Positions 8,515-17,745 are shown, counted from the first letter of the stretch. The stretch is DNA of 44,209 bases from Verrucomicrobiota bacterium (GCA_034440155.1 JAWXBN010000083.1:1-44209); one strand, 5' to 3'. The notes: generated by a model not told the origin, from the sequence alone. Program-made: numbers and translations.

Positions 8515-9579
8515 TTATAATCCGATTACTTTAAGAACGGCTTCCTTTGTTGCTGGAACTGTCACGGGACGTTCGCTGGCCCCAATCGCCGAGTCAGGAT
8601 CTTTCAGGCCATGTCCGGTCATAGTCGCAGTAATGACCGCCCCACGTGCAAATTGCGCATCGGTTTTTAATGTCTTAATCAAACCCGCCAAGGGAGCTGC
8701 ACAAGCGGGCTCGACAAAAATGCCTTCCGTGCGGGCGAGGAGTTTATATGCGTATAAAATCTCTTCATCAGTGACCAGATCGATTTTACCACCGGACTCG
8801 ATAGCCGCATCTGAGGCTCCCTTCCAACTGGCGGGGTTCCCGATGCGGATCGCCGTGGCCACAGTCTGTGGCTGCTCAACGATATGCCCCAAGACAATCG
8901 GGGCTGCTCCGGCAGCTTGCCAACCACACATGCGGGGCAATTTTCCTGACTTTCCAGCGGCCTTGTATTCTTTAAAACCCTTCCAATAAGCGGTGATATT
9001 GCCGGCATTACCCACGGGCAGGAAATGGTAATCAGGAGCCTCCCCGAGATCATCAATAATTTCAAAGGATGCTGTCTTTTGACCTTCGATACGGACTGGG
9101 TTGATTGAATTCACGATCGCTACGCCTCCCATGGCACCGATTTCACGGACAAGATTCAACGCTTCATCAAAATTCCCCTCGATCGAGACAATTTTCGCCC
9201 CATACATCATGGCTTGGGCGAGTTTACCCAAAGCGATTTTTCCCGCTGGCAAGAGTACAACCGCTTTCATTCCGGCCCGGGCGGCATAAGCGGCGGCGGA
9301 AGCCGAGGTATTCCCCGTGCTGGCACAAATGACGACCGTGGCCCCATCTTCAGCCGCCTTCGAGATAGCCATCGTCATTCCGCGATCCTTAAAAGAGCAT
9401 GTCGGATTGAGGCCTTCATATTTCAAATAAAGCTTAAAGTCCCCGCCAATGGCACTCACAAAATGATCAACCGGAATCAAAGGAGTATTGCCCTCATGCA
9501 ATGTAATGACAGGGGTTTTCTCCGAGACGGGGAGAAAGTCGCGGTAACGGTTGATTAATCCAGTATAATGTGGGGTCAT
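8515..9579 (-). CDS. thrC: Threonine synthase
   Basis: PLP enzyme converting O-phosphohomoserine to threonine, 354 aa. CSFKDRGM contains the PLP lysine. GNTSASAAAYAARAGM and LPVGNAGNITAYWKG are fold-II phosphate- and cofactor-binding loops. The short length and sequence fit the class-1 bacterial type. The frame opens at a TTG inside the end of hom (9606), but ATG 9579 lies 10 nt after the hom stop and begins at MTPHYTGLI, which matches where the family starts. It lies between hom and lysC in one operon. Confidence 0.95.
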   Translation of the reverse strand: MTPHYTGLINRYRDFLPVSEKTPVITLHEGNTPLIPVDHFVSAIGGDFKLYLKYEGLNPTCSFKDRGMTMAISKAAEDGATVVICASTGNTSASAAAYAARAGMKAVVLLPAGKIALGKLAQAMMYGAKIVSIEGNFDEALNLVREIGAMGGVAIVNSINPVRIEGQKTASFEIIDDLGEAPDYHFLPVGNAGNITAYWKGFKEYKAAGKSGKLPRMCGWQAAGAAPIVLGHIVEQPQTVATAIRIGNPASWKGASDAAIESGGKIDLVTDEEILYAYKLLARTEGIFVEPACAAPLAGLIKTLKTDAQFARGAVITATMTGHGLKDPDSAIGASERPVTVPATKEAVLKVIGL

Positions 9580-9589
9580 TGCGAATAAC

Positions 9590-10888
9590 TTATTCAAAGG
9601 TTTCAATCCGAATCAGGCGTGTAGGAGCCTTGACTGTGGAGAGTTTATCGATTTGTTTGAGCGCGTCGCGCAAATGGCGTTCGGTAGAGTCGTGGATCAA
9701 GAGGACAAGGGGAACATGTTCACCCTCCTCATCACTCTCGGGTTGGATCACCGAGGAAATACCGATTTTATTCTTACTTAAAATCTGCGCAACTTGCGCG
9801 AGGACTCCGGGCTTATCAAGCACACTGAGCCGGAGATAATAACGACTGACGATATCATCGATTTTTTTCACCTTCCCGTAAAGCTTGTGGGCACTAAAGG
9901 AACGGACTTGTTTATTGCCCGCAAGACTAGTCGCGGCCTCGGCTATATCACCGATTACTGCACTGGCCGTGGGATCCTGACCTGCCCCCCGTCCATAAAA
10001 CAATGTATCACCGACGACATCCCCACGCACACAAATGGCATTAAAAGCACCATTCACCTGGGCGAGGACATGTTCCTTTGGAACCAAAGTCGGATGCACC
10101 CGGATCTCGACATCATTTTTCCCATCGGCACGGATGATCCCGAGTAATTTAATCACATACCCGAGCTGGCGCGCATAACAAATATCTTGGGCACTGACCT
10201 TACGAATCCCCTCGACATACATTTGTTTCGGATTCACCCAAAAGCCATAGGCCAAGGAGGCCAAGATACAAGTCTTGTGGGCGGCATCCCAGCCATCCAC
10301 ATCAAGGGTGGGATCAGCCTCGGCAAACCCGAGCTTTTGAGCTTCCGCGAGGGCTGCATCAAAGCTCGCCCCGCTTTGGGTCATGCTCGAAAGGATATAG
10401 TTACAGGTGCCATTCACGATCCCGTGCAAGCTCTGGATCCGGTTGGCAATCAATCCCTCATTCAACGCCTTGATAATGGGGATCCCCCCGGCGACACTCG
10501 CCTCATAAAAAAGCGGGGCCTTGTATTTTGTGGAAAGGGCGAATAATTCCTTCCCGTGCTCGGCCAAAAGGGCTTTGTTTGCAGTCACGACAATCTTACC
10601 CTGGGTCAGTGCCTGGGAAACTATCTCCTTGGCCGTTGTGGTGCCTCCGATTAACTCGACGACAATTTGCACGGCAGGGTCATTAATGACCGACTCCCAG
10701 TTTTTTGCCCAGAGTTCGGGAGCAATTTGCACAGCCCTTTTTTTCTTTGGGTTACGAGCAAATACCCTTTTAACGGACAAACGGGTGCTGATTCTTTCAG
10801 ACAATAGGGAAGCGTTCCGGTTCAAGTGTTTAACGACACCCTGACCGACTACTCCCAAACCAATAATTCCAACACCAATTTCTTTCAC
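9590..10888 (-). CDS. hom: Homoserine dehydrogenase with C-terminal ACT domain
   Basis: Reduces aspartate semialdehyde to homoserine with NAD(P)H, 432 aa. The Rossmann loop GIIGLGVVGQGVV is at the N-terminus. GIVNGTCNYILSSM is the conserved nucleotide/substrate motif, followed by AEADPTLDVDGWDAAHK with substrate-binding acidic residues. The C-terminal ACT domain (VLDKPGVLAQVAQILSKNKI) signals threonine feedback. It is the first gene of the hom-thrC-lysC operon. The 66-nt gap upstream to the cyclase stop should hold the promoter, but I could not pick convincing boxes. Confidence 0.96.
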   Translation of the reverse strand: MKEIGVGIIGLGVVGQGVVKHLNRNASLLSERISTRLSVKRVFARNPKKKRAVQIAPELWAKNWESVINDPAVQIVVELIGGTTTAKEIVSQALTQGKIVVTANKALLAEHGKELFALSTKYKAPLFYEASVAGGIPIIKALNEGLIANRIQSLHGIVNGTCNYILSSMTQSGASFDAALAEAQKLGFAEADPTLDVDGWDAAHKTCILASLAYGFWVNPKQMYVEGIRKVSAQDICYARQLGYVIKLLGIIRADGKNDVEIRVHPTLVPKEHVLAQVNGAFNAICVRGDVVGDTLFYGRGAGQDPTASAVIGDIAEAATSLAGNKQVRSFSAHKLYGKVKKIDDIVSRYYLRLSVLDKPGVLAQVAQILSKNKIGISSVIQPESDEEGEHVPLVLLIHDSTERHLRDALKQIDKLSTVKAPTRLIRIETFE

Positions 10889-10954
10889 AAGACAGTTCCA
10901 TTTCGTTAAGAAAGACTGGAATTTGTAGCTATTATAAAAGGGTTAAGCAATAGC

Positions 10955-12805
10955 TTATTTCAGTTTAATGACTTTGTGAATCCGGATAAATTTGCTTTTA
11001 CCTTTTACGGCCACCTCGCCGAGGGATTCGGTCTCGACATGATCCTTGACCTGCTGATAAGTCTCTTCGCCAATAAGAATCTGGGCATCATATTGCCGGG
11101 TCAAGGTTTCAATCCTTGAACTCAAATTCACCGCGTCACCAATGACCGTATAAGTAACCACTTCCGAAGAGCCCATATTACCAACGACCATGGGGCCTGT
11201 ATTGATTCCAATTCCCATTGTGAGCATGGGAATACCCCTATCTTTCCAGAGTTCATGCAGACGGACAATTTCCTGTTGCATATCCAAGGCAGTCTTGACC
11301 GCCCGCAGGGCATGATCTTCTTGTTCTTGCGGAGCTCCCCAAAACGCCATAATCGCGTCCCCCATATACTTATCGAGGGTCCCGTCATACTTAAAGATCA
11401 CAGGTGTTAACCGGTCTAAAAGCTCATTCAAAATAGGAACCACAATCTCCGGCGGGGATGATTCACACAGAGTGGTAAATCCTCTGACATCGGCAAAAAG
11501 GACGGTTAGCTCACGGCGAACCCCACCCATTTTTAATAACTCGGGATCTTTGAGGACAGCCTCCAAGATGTTACGGGAAAGGAAATGGTTAAATGTTGAT
11601 TTTAGACGGCCTTTCTCCCGGGCTTCACTGACCATCCGGTGTGAAGTGATCCCGATAACCATACCAATAGAAATCACAAGGGGGCCGGCTGTTTGGACAA
11701 CTCGATTGAAGTAGTCAAAAAATATAATCACCACAACACAATAGAGTCCAGTAATAAAAATAGCGGAAATTACTGACCATTTTGTAGGGAGATAGGTCGA
11801 TGTGCTAAATACCCCTGCAAATAATAGCGTGAATAAAAGCACACTGGCAGATGGCCCAAGCGGAACTAAAAAATCGTTCAAGACGATATTAGAATATGCA
11901 TTTGCATGCACCACAACCCCTGGACTATTCGGATCAAGGGGTACTGGCAAAATATCCATTCCCGTACCGGTAAAGCCAATCAGAATCATTTTATCAGTGA
12001 CAATAGCTGCCAAGTCTTCATTGGGTACGCCTGCCGACTCGTCAATGGCAGAAATAACCTGTTGATAACCCGCACCCGAAAAATTGGTTAGTTTGCCGCG
12101 ATAATTAATCATCATATTATTCGCTTCATCCATAGGGATGATTACCGGCACGGCTCCCGGCCGGGGGATACGGATTTTATCTCCGGGAAAAATCTCCAAA
12201 TCCTTAAAACTGACCCTAAAGTGGTGACAAGCCATCTCTAAAGCCATGGATGGATACATTTTATTTTCAAAACTGATGATCAAAGGAATGCGGCGCACTA
12301 CCCCGTCCTGATCCCGGGGCATACTCACGAGTCCTAAATCGCATTTCTGGGATAATACTCCGAAGGGAACAAGCAAATTATTATCTTCTATGGAAGCCGC
12401 CAGGATCACTTTATTACCAATGCCTATTTTCTGGATGAATCTTGCATCAGATTCAGAGTTCCTCAAATCCGGTTCAGAAAACAGGATATCAAACGCAATC
12501 GCATTGGGAGAATAAGGCAAAAGTCCTTGTAAAAGATTTCCATGAGTTTCACGCGGCCATGGCCAGCGGCCAATTTCTTTGAGGGCTTTATCCCCAATCC
12601 CGATCAGAAAAATGTCCGAGTTAATTTTAGACTCATTGTAAGGCCTCCACTGAAAACGCCAATCCTGGGTTAAAAGTTCCAGTTTTCCAAAAAGGGGTAC
12701 CTGACCAACTAAAAGATTAAAAATGAGTGCACCGACAGTAAAAAGAAAAACCTCCACCACCCGGAGGCGGCAGAGGTTTTTAAAATGGGATATCCCGTTA
12801 GCCAA
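10955..12805 (-). CDS. CHASE2-domain class III adenylate/guanylate cyclase
   Basis: Membrane sensor that makes a cyclic nucleotide, 616 aa. One N-terminal membrane helix (about residues 16-36) precedes a large extracytoplasmic CHASE2 domain (DWRFQWRP, FLIGIGDKALKEIGRWPWPR, AFDILFSEPD). Three membrane helices follow at about 330-410, then a cytoplasmic catalytic domain. Catalytic features are intact: metal aspartates in LFADVRGFT and DKYMGDAIMAFWGAP, and the transition-state Asn/Arg in GDAVNLSSRIETL. It lies 4 nt behind a secreted FecR-domain gene, a pairing seen in many proteobacteria and other phyla, where FecR and CHASE2 are thought to sense envelope signals together. The cyclic nucleotide made (cAMP or cGMP) cannot be settled by eye. 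Confidence 0.9.
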   Translation of the reverse strand: MANGISHFKNLCRLRVVEVFLFTVGALIFNLLVGQVPLFGKLELLTQDWRFQWRPYNESKINSDIFLIGIGDKALKEIGRWPWPRETHGNLLQGLLPYSPNAIAFDILFSEPDLRNSESDARFIQKIGIGNKVILAASIEDNNLLVPFGVLSQKCDLGLVSMPRDQDGVVRRIPLIISFENKMYPSMALEMACHHFRVSFKDLEIFPGDKIRIPRPGAVPVIIPMDEANNMMINYRGKLTNFSGAGYQQVISAIDESAGVPNEDLAAIVTDKMILIGFTGTGMDILPVPLDPNSPGVVVHANAYSNIVLNDFLVPLGPSASVLLFTLLFAGVFSTSTYLPTKWSVISAIFITGLYCVVVIIFFDYFNRVVQTAGPLVISIGMVIGITSHRMVSEAREKGRLKSTFNHFLSRNILEAVLKDPELLKMGGVRRELTVLFADVRGFTTLCESSPPEIVVPILNELLDRLTPVIFKYDGTLDKYMGDAIMAFWGAPQEQEDHALRAVKTALDMQQEIVRLHELWKDRGIPMLTMGIGINTGPMVVGNMGSSEVVTYTVIGDAVNLSSRIETLTRQYDAQILIGEETYQQVKDHVETESLGEVAVKGKSKFIRIHKVIKLK

Positions 12806-12809
12806 AGGA

Positions 12810-13685
12810 TTAGGGGTTTACTGGGGAAGTAGACTGGTTATTCGGGAATTGTGAGTTCTGCGAATCCTGTTGTTGGCCGGGAGGAACAAACGGTTGGAAA
12901 TTAGGAGGATTTTGGAAAAAACCAGCTTCGTTAAGGGAATTAATCAGAGTAGCAAATTCCGTCATTTCAGGCTCAGCCCATTCAAGGTCTTTATCTACCG
13001 CATCCTCAGGTATGAAGAGGAAAGCTTGATTTTTATTGATATTATTCATGGCTCCCGCTGCCGCCATTTCAAAGAGTGTTTTAACCACACTTTTGGGAAT
13101 TTTCATTCCCTTAGCCGTGTCAACAACCTCTTTATAAGACAATACCCCGTTCTTGGCAGACCAGACTACGGTACCTTGGGAAGTAAAAACAATCAATGTT
13201 GTGCCTTTTGTTACTCCGGCAACCCGAGAAGGAGTAAACGGGGCACCCGTGATAATAGCCACATACCCTTGAGTTCCGCGAACAGAACCAACAGCCATGG
13301 GTGAATCCAACTCAAATTTACCATTACCTTTTACCTTTGCGGCATTAAATAGGGTAATTCCCTTAAGCATATAAACGACTGTTTCCAATTCACCCGGCGC
13401 AATCAATTTACTTTTATCAACACGCATCACTGATTTTTCCTTAACCTGGAAAATATTGAATGTCGCCTTTTGCTGAAGCATTAAATCTGTATTTGCTTCC
13501 GTTTTAATTACACTTCCAACAGGAAGCTCCATACCGGTGGCTAGAGGCGTAGAGGCTCCCTTGACAGAGTCCCCGTAAAAGGCCTTTCCTTTTAATGCGA
13601 TCACCTTAAAGGCTAAATCCTGCGAATATGCTGAAGTTATTGTTAGCACGAGGACAAAGAAAAAATGGAAACAAGTTTTATTCAT
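12810..13685 (-). CDS. Secreted FecR-domain protein
   Basis: About 291 aa with a clear Sec signal peptide (hydrophobic run FHFFFVLVLTITSAYSQ, probable cleavage after AYS or near it). The FecR-like beta domain spans about residues 28-160: ALKGKAFYGD, GMELPVGSVIKTEANTDLML and a GSVRGTQGYVAII motif. The C-terminal end is Gln/Asn/Pro rich and low in complexity. Here FecR is not linked to an ECF sigma factor but to a CHASE2 cyclase 4 nt downstream, so it is likely a periplasmic partner or ligand-binding part of the cyclase sensor. What it senses is unknown. Confidence 0.85.
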   Translation of the reverse strand: MNKTCFHFFFVLVLTITSAYSQDLAFKVIALKGKAFYGDSVKGASTPLATGMELPVGSVIKTEANTDLMLQQKATFNIFQVKEKSVMRVDKSKLIAPGELETVVYMLKGITLFNAAKVKGNGKFELDSPMAVGSVRGTQGYVAIITGAPFTPSRVAGVTKGTTLIVFTSQGTVVWSAKNGVLSYKEVVDTAKGMKIPKSVVKTLFEMAAAGAMNNINKNQAFLFIPEDAVDKDLEWAEPEMTEFATLINSLNEAGFFQNPPNFQPFVPPGQQQDSQNSQFPNNQSTSPVNP

Positions 13686-13762
13686 AAAAGCCTTTCAAAT
13701 CATGTAGAGCGACGAATCGCACTTCTACGATATATATATTACTAGCAAATTAGCATAGATTG

Positions 13763-14914
13763 TCACTTAAAAAAAGCGAGTATTTCTTTTTGAATTAGGT
13801 CAACCCCTTCATTCATTTGAGCAGAAATGGGAATAATCTTTAGACGGCAATGCCTCTTAAACTCTTTCAGAAACCCTTCCGCCTCAGGTAAATCCATCTT
13901 ATTAGCAGCAATAAATGCGGGGCTTTTGGTTAATGAAGGATTATAAAGTTTAATTTCCTTCCGGACACTACAAAAATCCTCGTAGGGATTTCTCCCCTCA
14001 GATCCACTCATATCCACGACATAAACAAAAACCTTACAACGCTCGATGTGACGGAGAAACTCATGTCCGAGCCCCACATTTTCATGGGCTCCCTCAATCA
14101 ATCCTGGAATATCAGCAACAAGAATCTTTTTCCCGTCTGGTTTATCGATGGCCCCAATCACCGGATTTAATGTGGTAAAGGGATAAGGCCCGATTTTGGG
14201 ATGGGCATTAGAAATCTTTGATAAGAGGGTCGATTTTCCAGCATTCGGATAACCCACTAACCCTACATCAGCAATCATCTTCAAAACCAACCAATAATCC
14301 CCAGCCTCCCCGTCCCGGCCATACTCAAACTCACGGGGAGCTTGGTGCTTAGAGCTTTTCCAATGAGTATTTCCACGCCCCCCCCGGCCCCCTTTAGAAA
14401 GGACATACTCTTCACCAAGCTCAGTCAGATCCTTAAAAGAAACCATGTGACGGTCAAAATGCAACTCTCCAGAAAAGTCATGTGGAATGTATTCATCATC
14501 CAATATTGTTTCAAGGGGGACAAGCTCGGTCTCCGCCTTATCGGGGCGGACTTTTATAAACGGCCCTTCTTCACGGGTTGCTCTAACCTTCTGGGTTATC
14601 AAAGACTTTGAATTATCCTTAATCCGGTAAATCACCGTTCCTTGGGGAACCTTTAAAATATAGTCTTTCGCGTTCTTACCATGGCATTTCTTACCTTTTC
14701 CATGTGCTCCATTATCAGCTACCCTGATCGGTTGGAATTTGAGGTCAACGAGGTTATTGACGGAAGAATCCACTTTAAGAATAATACTCCCCCCATTACC
14801 CCCGTCCCCGCCATCAGGACCTCCATTAGGAACATACTTCTCACGACGGAAACTGACACAACCGTCCCCGCCACGCCCAGCACGAGCTTGAATAAATGCT
14901 TTATCAACAAACAT
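13763..14914 (-). CDS. obg: Obg/CgtA GTPase with a large insertion in the N-terminal domain
   Basis: Ribosome-associated GTPase acting in 50S maturation and stress control. The glycine-rich Obg fold is present (GRGGDGCVSFRREKYVPNGG, GGDGGNGG, SKGGRGGRGN), and the G domain has GYPNAGKST (221-229), DIPGLIEGAHENVGLGHEFL and NKMD. The P-loop normally falls near residue 166 of ObgE. Here about 55 extra residues lie between GTVIYR (93-98) and DLTELGEEYVLSKGG (162-176). The segment is charged and well encoded, not a frameshift. No C-terminal OCT domain is present. It is the last gene of rplU-rpmA-obg, a classic order, but a strong hairpin separates it from rpmA. Identity is certain. Confidence 0.95.
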   Translation of the reverse strand: MFVDKAFIQARAGRGGDGCVSFRREKYVPNGGPDGGDGGNGGSIILKVDSSVNNLVDLKFQPIRVADNGAHGKGKKCHGKNAKDYILKVPQGTVIYRIKDNSKSLITQKVRATREEGPFIKVRPDKAETELVPLETILDDEYIPHDFSGELHFDRHMVSFKDLTELGEEYVLSKGGRGGRGNTHWKSSKHQAPREFEYGRDGEAGDYWLVLKMIADVGLVGYPNAGKSTLLSKISNAHPKIGPYPFTTLNPVIGAIDKPDGKKILVADIPGLIEGAHENVGLGHEFLRHIERCKVFVYVVDMSGSEGRNPYEDFCSVRKEIKLYNPSLTKSPAFIAANKMDLPEAEGFLKEFKRHCRLKIIPISAQMNEGVDLIQKEILAFFK

Positions 14915-14956
14915 AAGAGGATTGCGCCATAAAGTTCACGAAATTTTTTTAAAATG

Positions 14957-14987
14957 AAAAAGCGCGCAATTTCCTTGCGCGCTTTTT
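14957..14987. terminator. Strong symmetrical terminator hairpin between rpmA and obg
   Basis: Perfect 13-bp arms (14957-14969 and 14975-14987) around a 5-nt loop, A-rich at one end and T-rich at the other, so it can act in either direction. Read leftwards it follows rpmA and precedes obg, so obg may be expressed partly from readthrough or its own promoter. Confidence 0.8.
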
Positions 14988-15009
14988 ACCTATCAAAAAA
15001 TGCGTATAA

Positions 15010-15267
15010 TTAAGCTTGGGCTTCTGCAGGCAGGATATTAACCCGTCTGCCTTCGCGGTCGAATTTTACAACACCATCAATAAGTGAAAAAAGTGTGTAA
15101 TCACGGCCTTGGCCAACATTGCGGCCAGCGACAAATTTTGTCCCGCGTTGGCGGATGATAATATTACCAGCAAGGACGGATTCGCCGCCAAAACGTTTGA
15201 CTCCGAGACGCTTGCTTACGCTATCACGGCCATTCTTGACTGAGCCTTGACCTTTTTTATGTGCCAT
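15010..15267 (-). CDS. rpmA: 50S ribosomal protein L27
   Basis: 85 aa, standard length. The N-terminus [16 protein letters not shown] reaches the peptidyl-transferase centre, and [20 protein letters not shown] is the family signature. It starts directly with the mature-like AHKKG form, with no Firmicute-type cleaved leader. It lies 22 nt downstream of rplU in the same leftward operon. Confidence 0.98.
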   Translation of the reverse strand: MAHKKGQGSVKNGRDSVSKRLGVKRFGGESVLAGNIIIRQRGTKFVAGRNVGQGRDYTLFSLIDGVVKFDREGRRVNILPAEAQA

Positions 15268-15289
15268 AATCTTTTAATCTCCAAATAAT

Positions 15290-15613
15290 TTAAGCACCGA
15301 CAATCGACTTGATCTTGATTTTCGTCAATTGCTGACGATGACCGACTGTGCGATGGTAGCCTTTACGGCGTTTGAATTTGTATGCAGTGACTTTAGGAGC
15401 TTTAAAATTCGAGGCGATAATCTCGCCTGTTACTTTAGCACCTATGACAACGGGTGTCCCAATAGTGACATTATCCCCATTACTCACTAAAAGGATATCA
15501 TCAAAGGCAACTTCCGTTCCGGATTCCACTCCGTCGAGAAGCTCCACATTAATTGTATCGCCTTCAGTAACCTTGTACTGCTTTGAACCTGTTCTTAATA
15601 CTGCGTATGACAT
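15290..15613 (-). CDS. rplU: 50S ribosomal protein L21
   Basis: 107 aa. MSYAVLRTGSKQYKVTEGD opens the beta-barrel, and the C-terminus has the RNA-binding signature YKFKRRKGYHRTVGHRQ with TKIKI. First gene of rplU-rpmA-obg. A ribosome site CGGAG lies about 10 nt upstream. A 253-nt AT-rich region separates it from the divergent gene at 15867. Confidence 0.98.
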   Translation of the reverse strand: MSYAVLRTGSKQYKVTEGDTINVELLDGVESGTEVAFDDILLVSNGDNVTIGTPVVIGAKVTGEIIASNFKAPKVTAYKFKRRKGYHRTVGHRQQLTKIKIKSIVGA

Positions 15614-15650
15614 ATCTATAAACTCCGTTTCTAATCAAAAAGAGTGGTGC

Positions 15651-15678
15651 ATAATGCCAAATCGTCTGAAGACCTCAA
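15651..15678 (-). promoter_or_regulatory. Possible sigma-70-type promoter for rplU-rpmA-obg
   Basis: Read leftwards: TTGAGG (complement of 15673-15678), 16-nt spacer, CATTAT (complement of 15651-15656), about 38 nt upstream of the rplU start. Neither box is a perfect consensus. Confidence 0.35.
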
Positions 15679-15866
15679 GTAAAAAGAAGATTTTTTTGAT
15701 AATATCTTTAAAAATAATTCCTTTACACGCGAAAAGTGCTCGATTTGTGGGGGTTTCAGGAAAAACCGTATGATTCTATCCTTGAAAAAAAAGATAATAA
15801 TATGTTTTGTCATTCTATCACGACAATTCTCATGCCCTGATGCATGAATAATGTTGTTTAGCCTAT

Positions 15867-16562
15867 ATGATCAGTAACGTCATTATCCTCAGTTCAAATA
15901 AGGACTTTCATACATCGATCCTCTCCAGCTTGGATCTTGTCATGGGAAAAGCCTATTATTTATCCGAGACAGATGACTTTAAAAAATTCGTTGATTCATT
16001 CAATTCCTTAAAATATTCCAAGCCTATTGTAATAGCTGAAAATTGCGCCGAGTTGAATGATCTCATCCAAGGGTTTTACCCCGAAATCATTAAGTCCGAG
16101 TGCCCATTTCTTAACCCGACCGACAAAACACCCTCGGATACAATTATCCAATCCCTCCAAGTAATTGTAGAAAAAAATGATGATTTTACGCTTGGATTTC
16201 AAACCCATATCAGCGGGATGGCTCTCCTGAATCTCGTATATATTTATGTGCTCATCGGGGAAACTCGCCATTTACGCATAATAGAGTCTGAGACCCAGCG
16301 GGTCGGGTTTATGAAAATCGGCCAAAGTAAAATTATTTCTGCTAAAACATACGATTCCCACGGACTCATTGCACTGATCGACATGCTCCAATGGCAGTCC
16401 GGGAGCGTGGAAGATGAAAACCGCGAAATCGTTTATGAGCCCATCGACGGGGTCCATATCGATGGCCCCCAGGCCTTAATGCATGCTGTTCATGCCATTG
16501 ACGAAGGCAATGCCCAGCCAAACCCTGGACTGCCGATTCAACCAACTAATTCCTTGGCTTAG
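15867..16562 (+). CDS. Uncharacterised protein with PATAN/DUF4388-like C-terminal region
   Basis: 231 aa, soluble. The N-terminal 80 residues look like a degenerate receiver-type or alpha/beta domain (SNVIILSSNKDFHTSILSSL; no obvious phosphoacceptor pocket). Residues about 114-180 resemble the PATAN/DUF4388 fold: HISGMALLNLVYIYVLIGET, then RVGFMKIGQSKIISAKTYDS, HGLIALIDMLQWQSG. DUF4388 proteins in myxobacteria, cyanobacteria and deltaproteobacteria are linked to two-component signalling and type IV pilus or gliding control. The start has no clear ribosome site. Neighbours (ribosomal operon, AI-2E transporter) give no context. The domain call is by pattern only. Confidence 0.5.
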   Translation: MISNVIILSSNKDFHTSILSSLDLVMGKAYYLSETDDFKKFVDSFNSLKYSKPIVIAENCAELNDLIQGFYPEIIKSECPFLNPTDKTPSDTIIQSLQVIVEKNDDFTLGFQTHISGMALLNLVYIYVLIGETRHLRIIESETQRVGFMKIGQSKIISAKTYDSHGLIALIDMLQWQSGSVEDENREIVYEPIDGVHIDGPQALMHAVHAIDEGNAQPNPGLPIQPTNSLA

Positions 16563-16602
16563 AACGTTCTTTTTTTCTCCCAAGGACATATTTGCTGCAT
16601 GT

Positions 16603-17745
16603 TTAGTGCCCATGCGCAGACCTGATTGAGGGCTTTTCTTCCAAATAATCAGAAGGGTCGCGTCTTAGCTCATCCTCATTTCCCCCTTCAACCCAGAAGA
16701 TAAAAAGTTTGTAACCGATGGAAAATATTATGGCCCCCTTAAAGAGCCCAATAATGCCACTATGAAGGAATCCCCCAATGGCACCGATAAAAATAACAGC
16801 CATGGGGACATCAGCCCCACGACCCAGTAGGATCGGCTTGAGGATATTATCCACCGGTGAAATCAGGATGCACCAAATAAGCAGGCAAACAGCCGTCGTC
16901 ATATCCGACTTTAAAAACATATACACCACCACAGGAACCATAACGGGAACAATCCCGATTTGGATGACTCCGAGAATCACGCCGATTAAAACCAGCAATC
17001 CCGTCCCGGGGACACCCGCCAACTCAAACCCAATTCCCATCAAAGTTGATTGAATAAGGGCCACTCCGATAATCCCGCGAAGCACTAAACGGACAGTTCT
17101 CTCCGCTATCTTGGCAAATTCCCCGCCCCTTTTACCCAGTAACTTTTCCGAGAAACTCAAGGCCATCTTTGACCCCGCACCGGCATGAACCAATAAAACC
17201 CCTGATAGGACGATCGATATAAAAAACTTTATATAAGCCACCATCGTCAACATGGCTGAAGTAATCAAAACAGAGCTCCAATGCCTGATCTCTATGATAT
17301 GTTCTTTAAGGGTTACATCGATATTCTGGGCAAAATGGTCCAGCTCTTTGGAAAGGAATTTCCCCACATAAGGCCATTGTTCCATCCGGGTCACTTCGAT
17401 AACATTAATCTGGCTGATTTCCAACGCATGGCTCTTGAGGTGATAAATTCCGTCGAAAAGCGATTTAGCAAAAAAAACGGCTGGAAGTAGAAATACAACC
17501 ACCAAAAAAAGAACGATCATAATGGCAGCAAGAACCCGGCGCCCCTTCAATCTCTTTAAGACTTTTTGATATACTGGAAAGAGTGAAACGGCAAAAATAA
17601 CCGACCATAATAAGATATCCAGAAAGGGGTGGATGATCGTATAACACCAATAAAAGAGAAATATAAGCATTCCTATTCGAATGGTAATCTCGACACTTTT
17701 CCTGATATCGGGCACACCCGCATGCGATTCTTTTTCTTTAATCAT
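16603..17745 (-). CDS. AI-2E family (PerM/UPF0118) membrane protein
   Basis: 380 aa polytopic membrane protein, about eight hydrophobic segments in the typical 2+1+5 arrangement, with a central soluble region (about residues 105-165). The C-terminal helices contain family-typical motifs: GVPGTGLLVLIGVILGVIQIG and SPVDNILKPILLGRGADVPM (20 residues). Members have been assigned to AI-2 export, Na+(Li+)/H+ antiport or general permease roles, so substrate prediction is unsafe. The start is supported by AGGGGA a few bases upstream. It is a single gene, convergent with the DUF4388-like gene and divergent from prs. Confidence 0.85.
   Translation of the reverse strand: MIKEKESHAGVPDIRKSVEITIRIGMLIFLFYWCYTIIHPFLDILLWSVIFAVSLFPVYQKVLKRLKGRRVLAAIMIVLFLVVVFLLPAVFFAKSLFDGIYHLKSHALEISQINVIEVTRMEQWPYVGKFLSKELDHFAQNIDVTLKEHIIEIRHWSSVLITSAMLTMVAYIKFFISIVLSGVLLVHAGAGSKMALSFSEKLLGKRGGEFAKIAERTVRLVLRGIIGVALIQSTLMGIGFELAGVPGTGLLVLIGVILGVIQIGIVPVMVPVVVYMFLKSDMTTAVCLLIWCILISPVDNILKPILLGRGADVPMAVIFIGAIGGFLHSGIIGLFKGAIIFSIGYKLFIFWVEGGNEDELRRDPSDYLEEKPSIRSAHGH

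Noticed and set aside
15631-15813. A 60-aa leftward frame upstream of rplU
   Set aside because: Very AT-rich, rich in Phe/Lys/Ile, no ribosome site; probably the rplU leader region.
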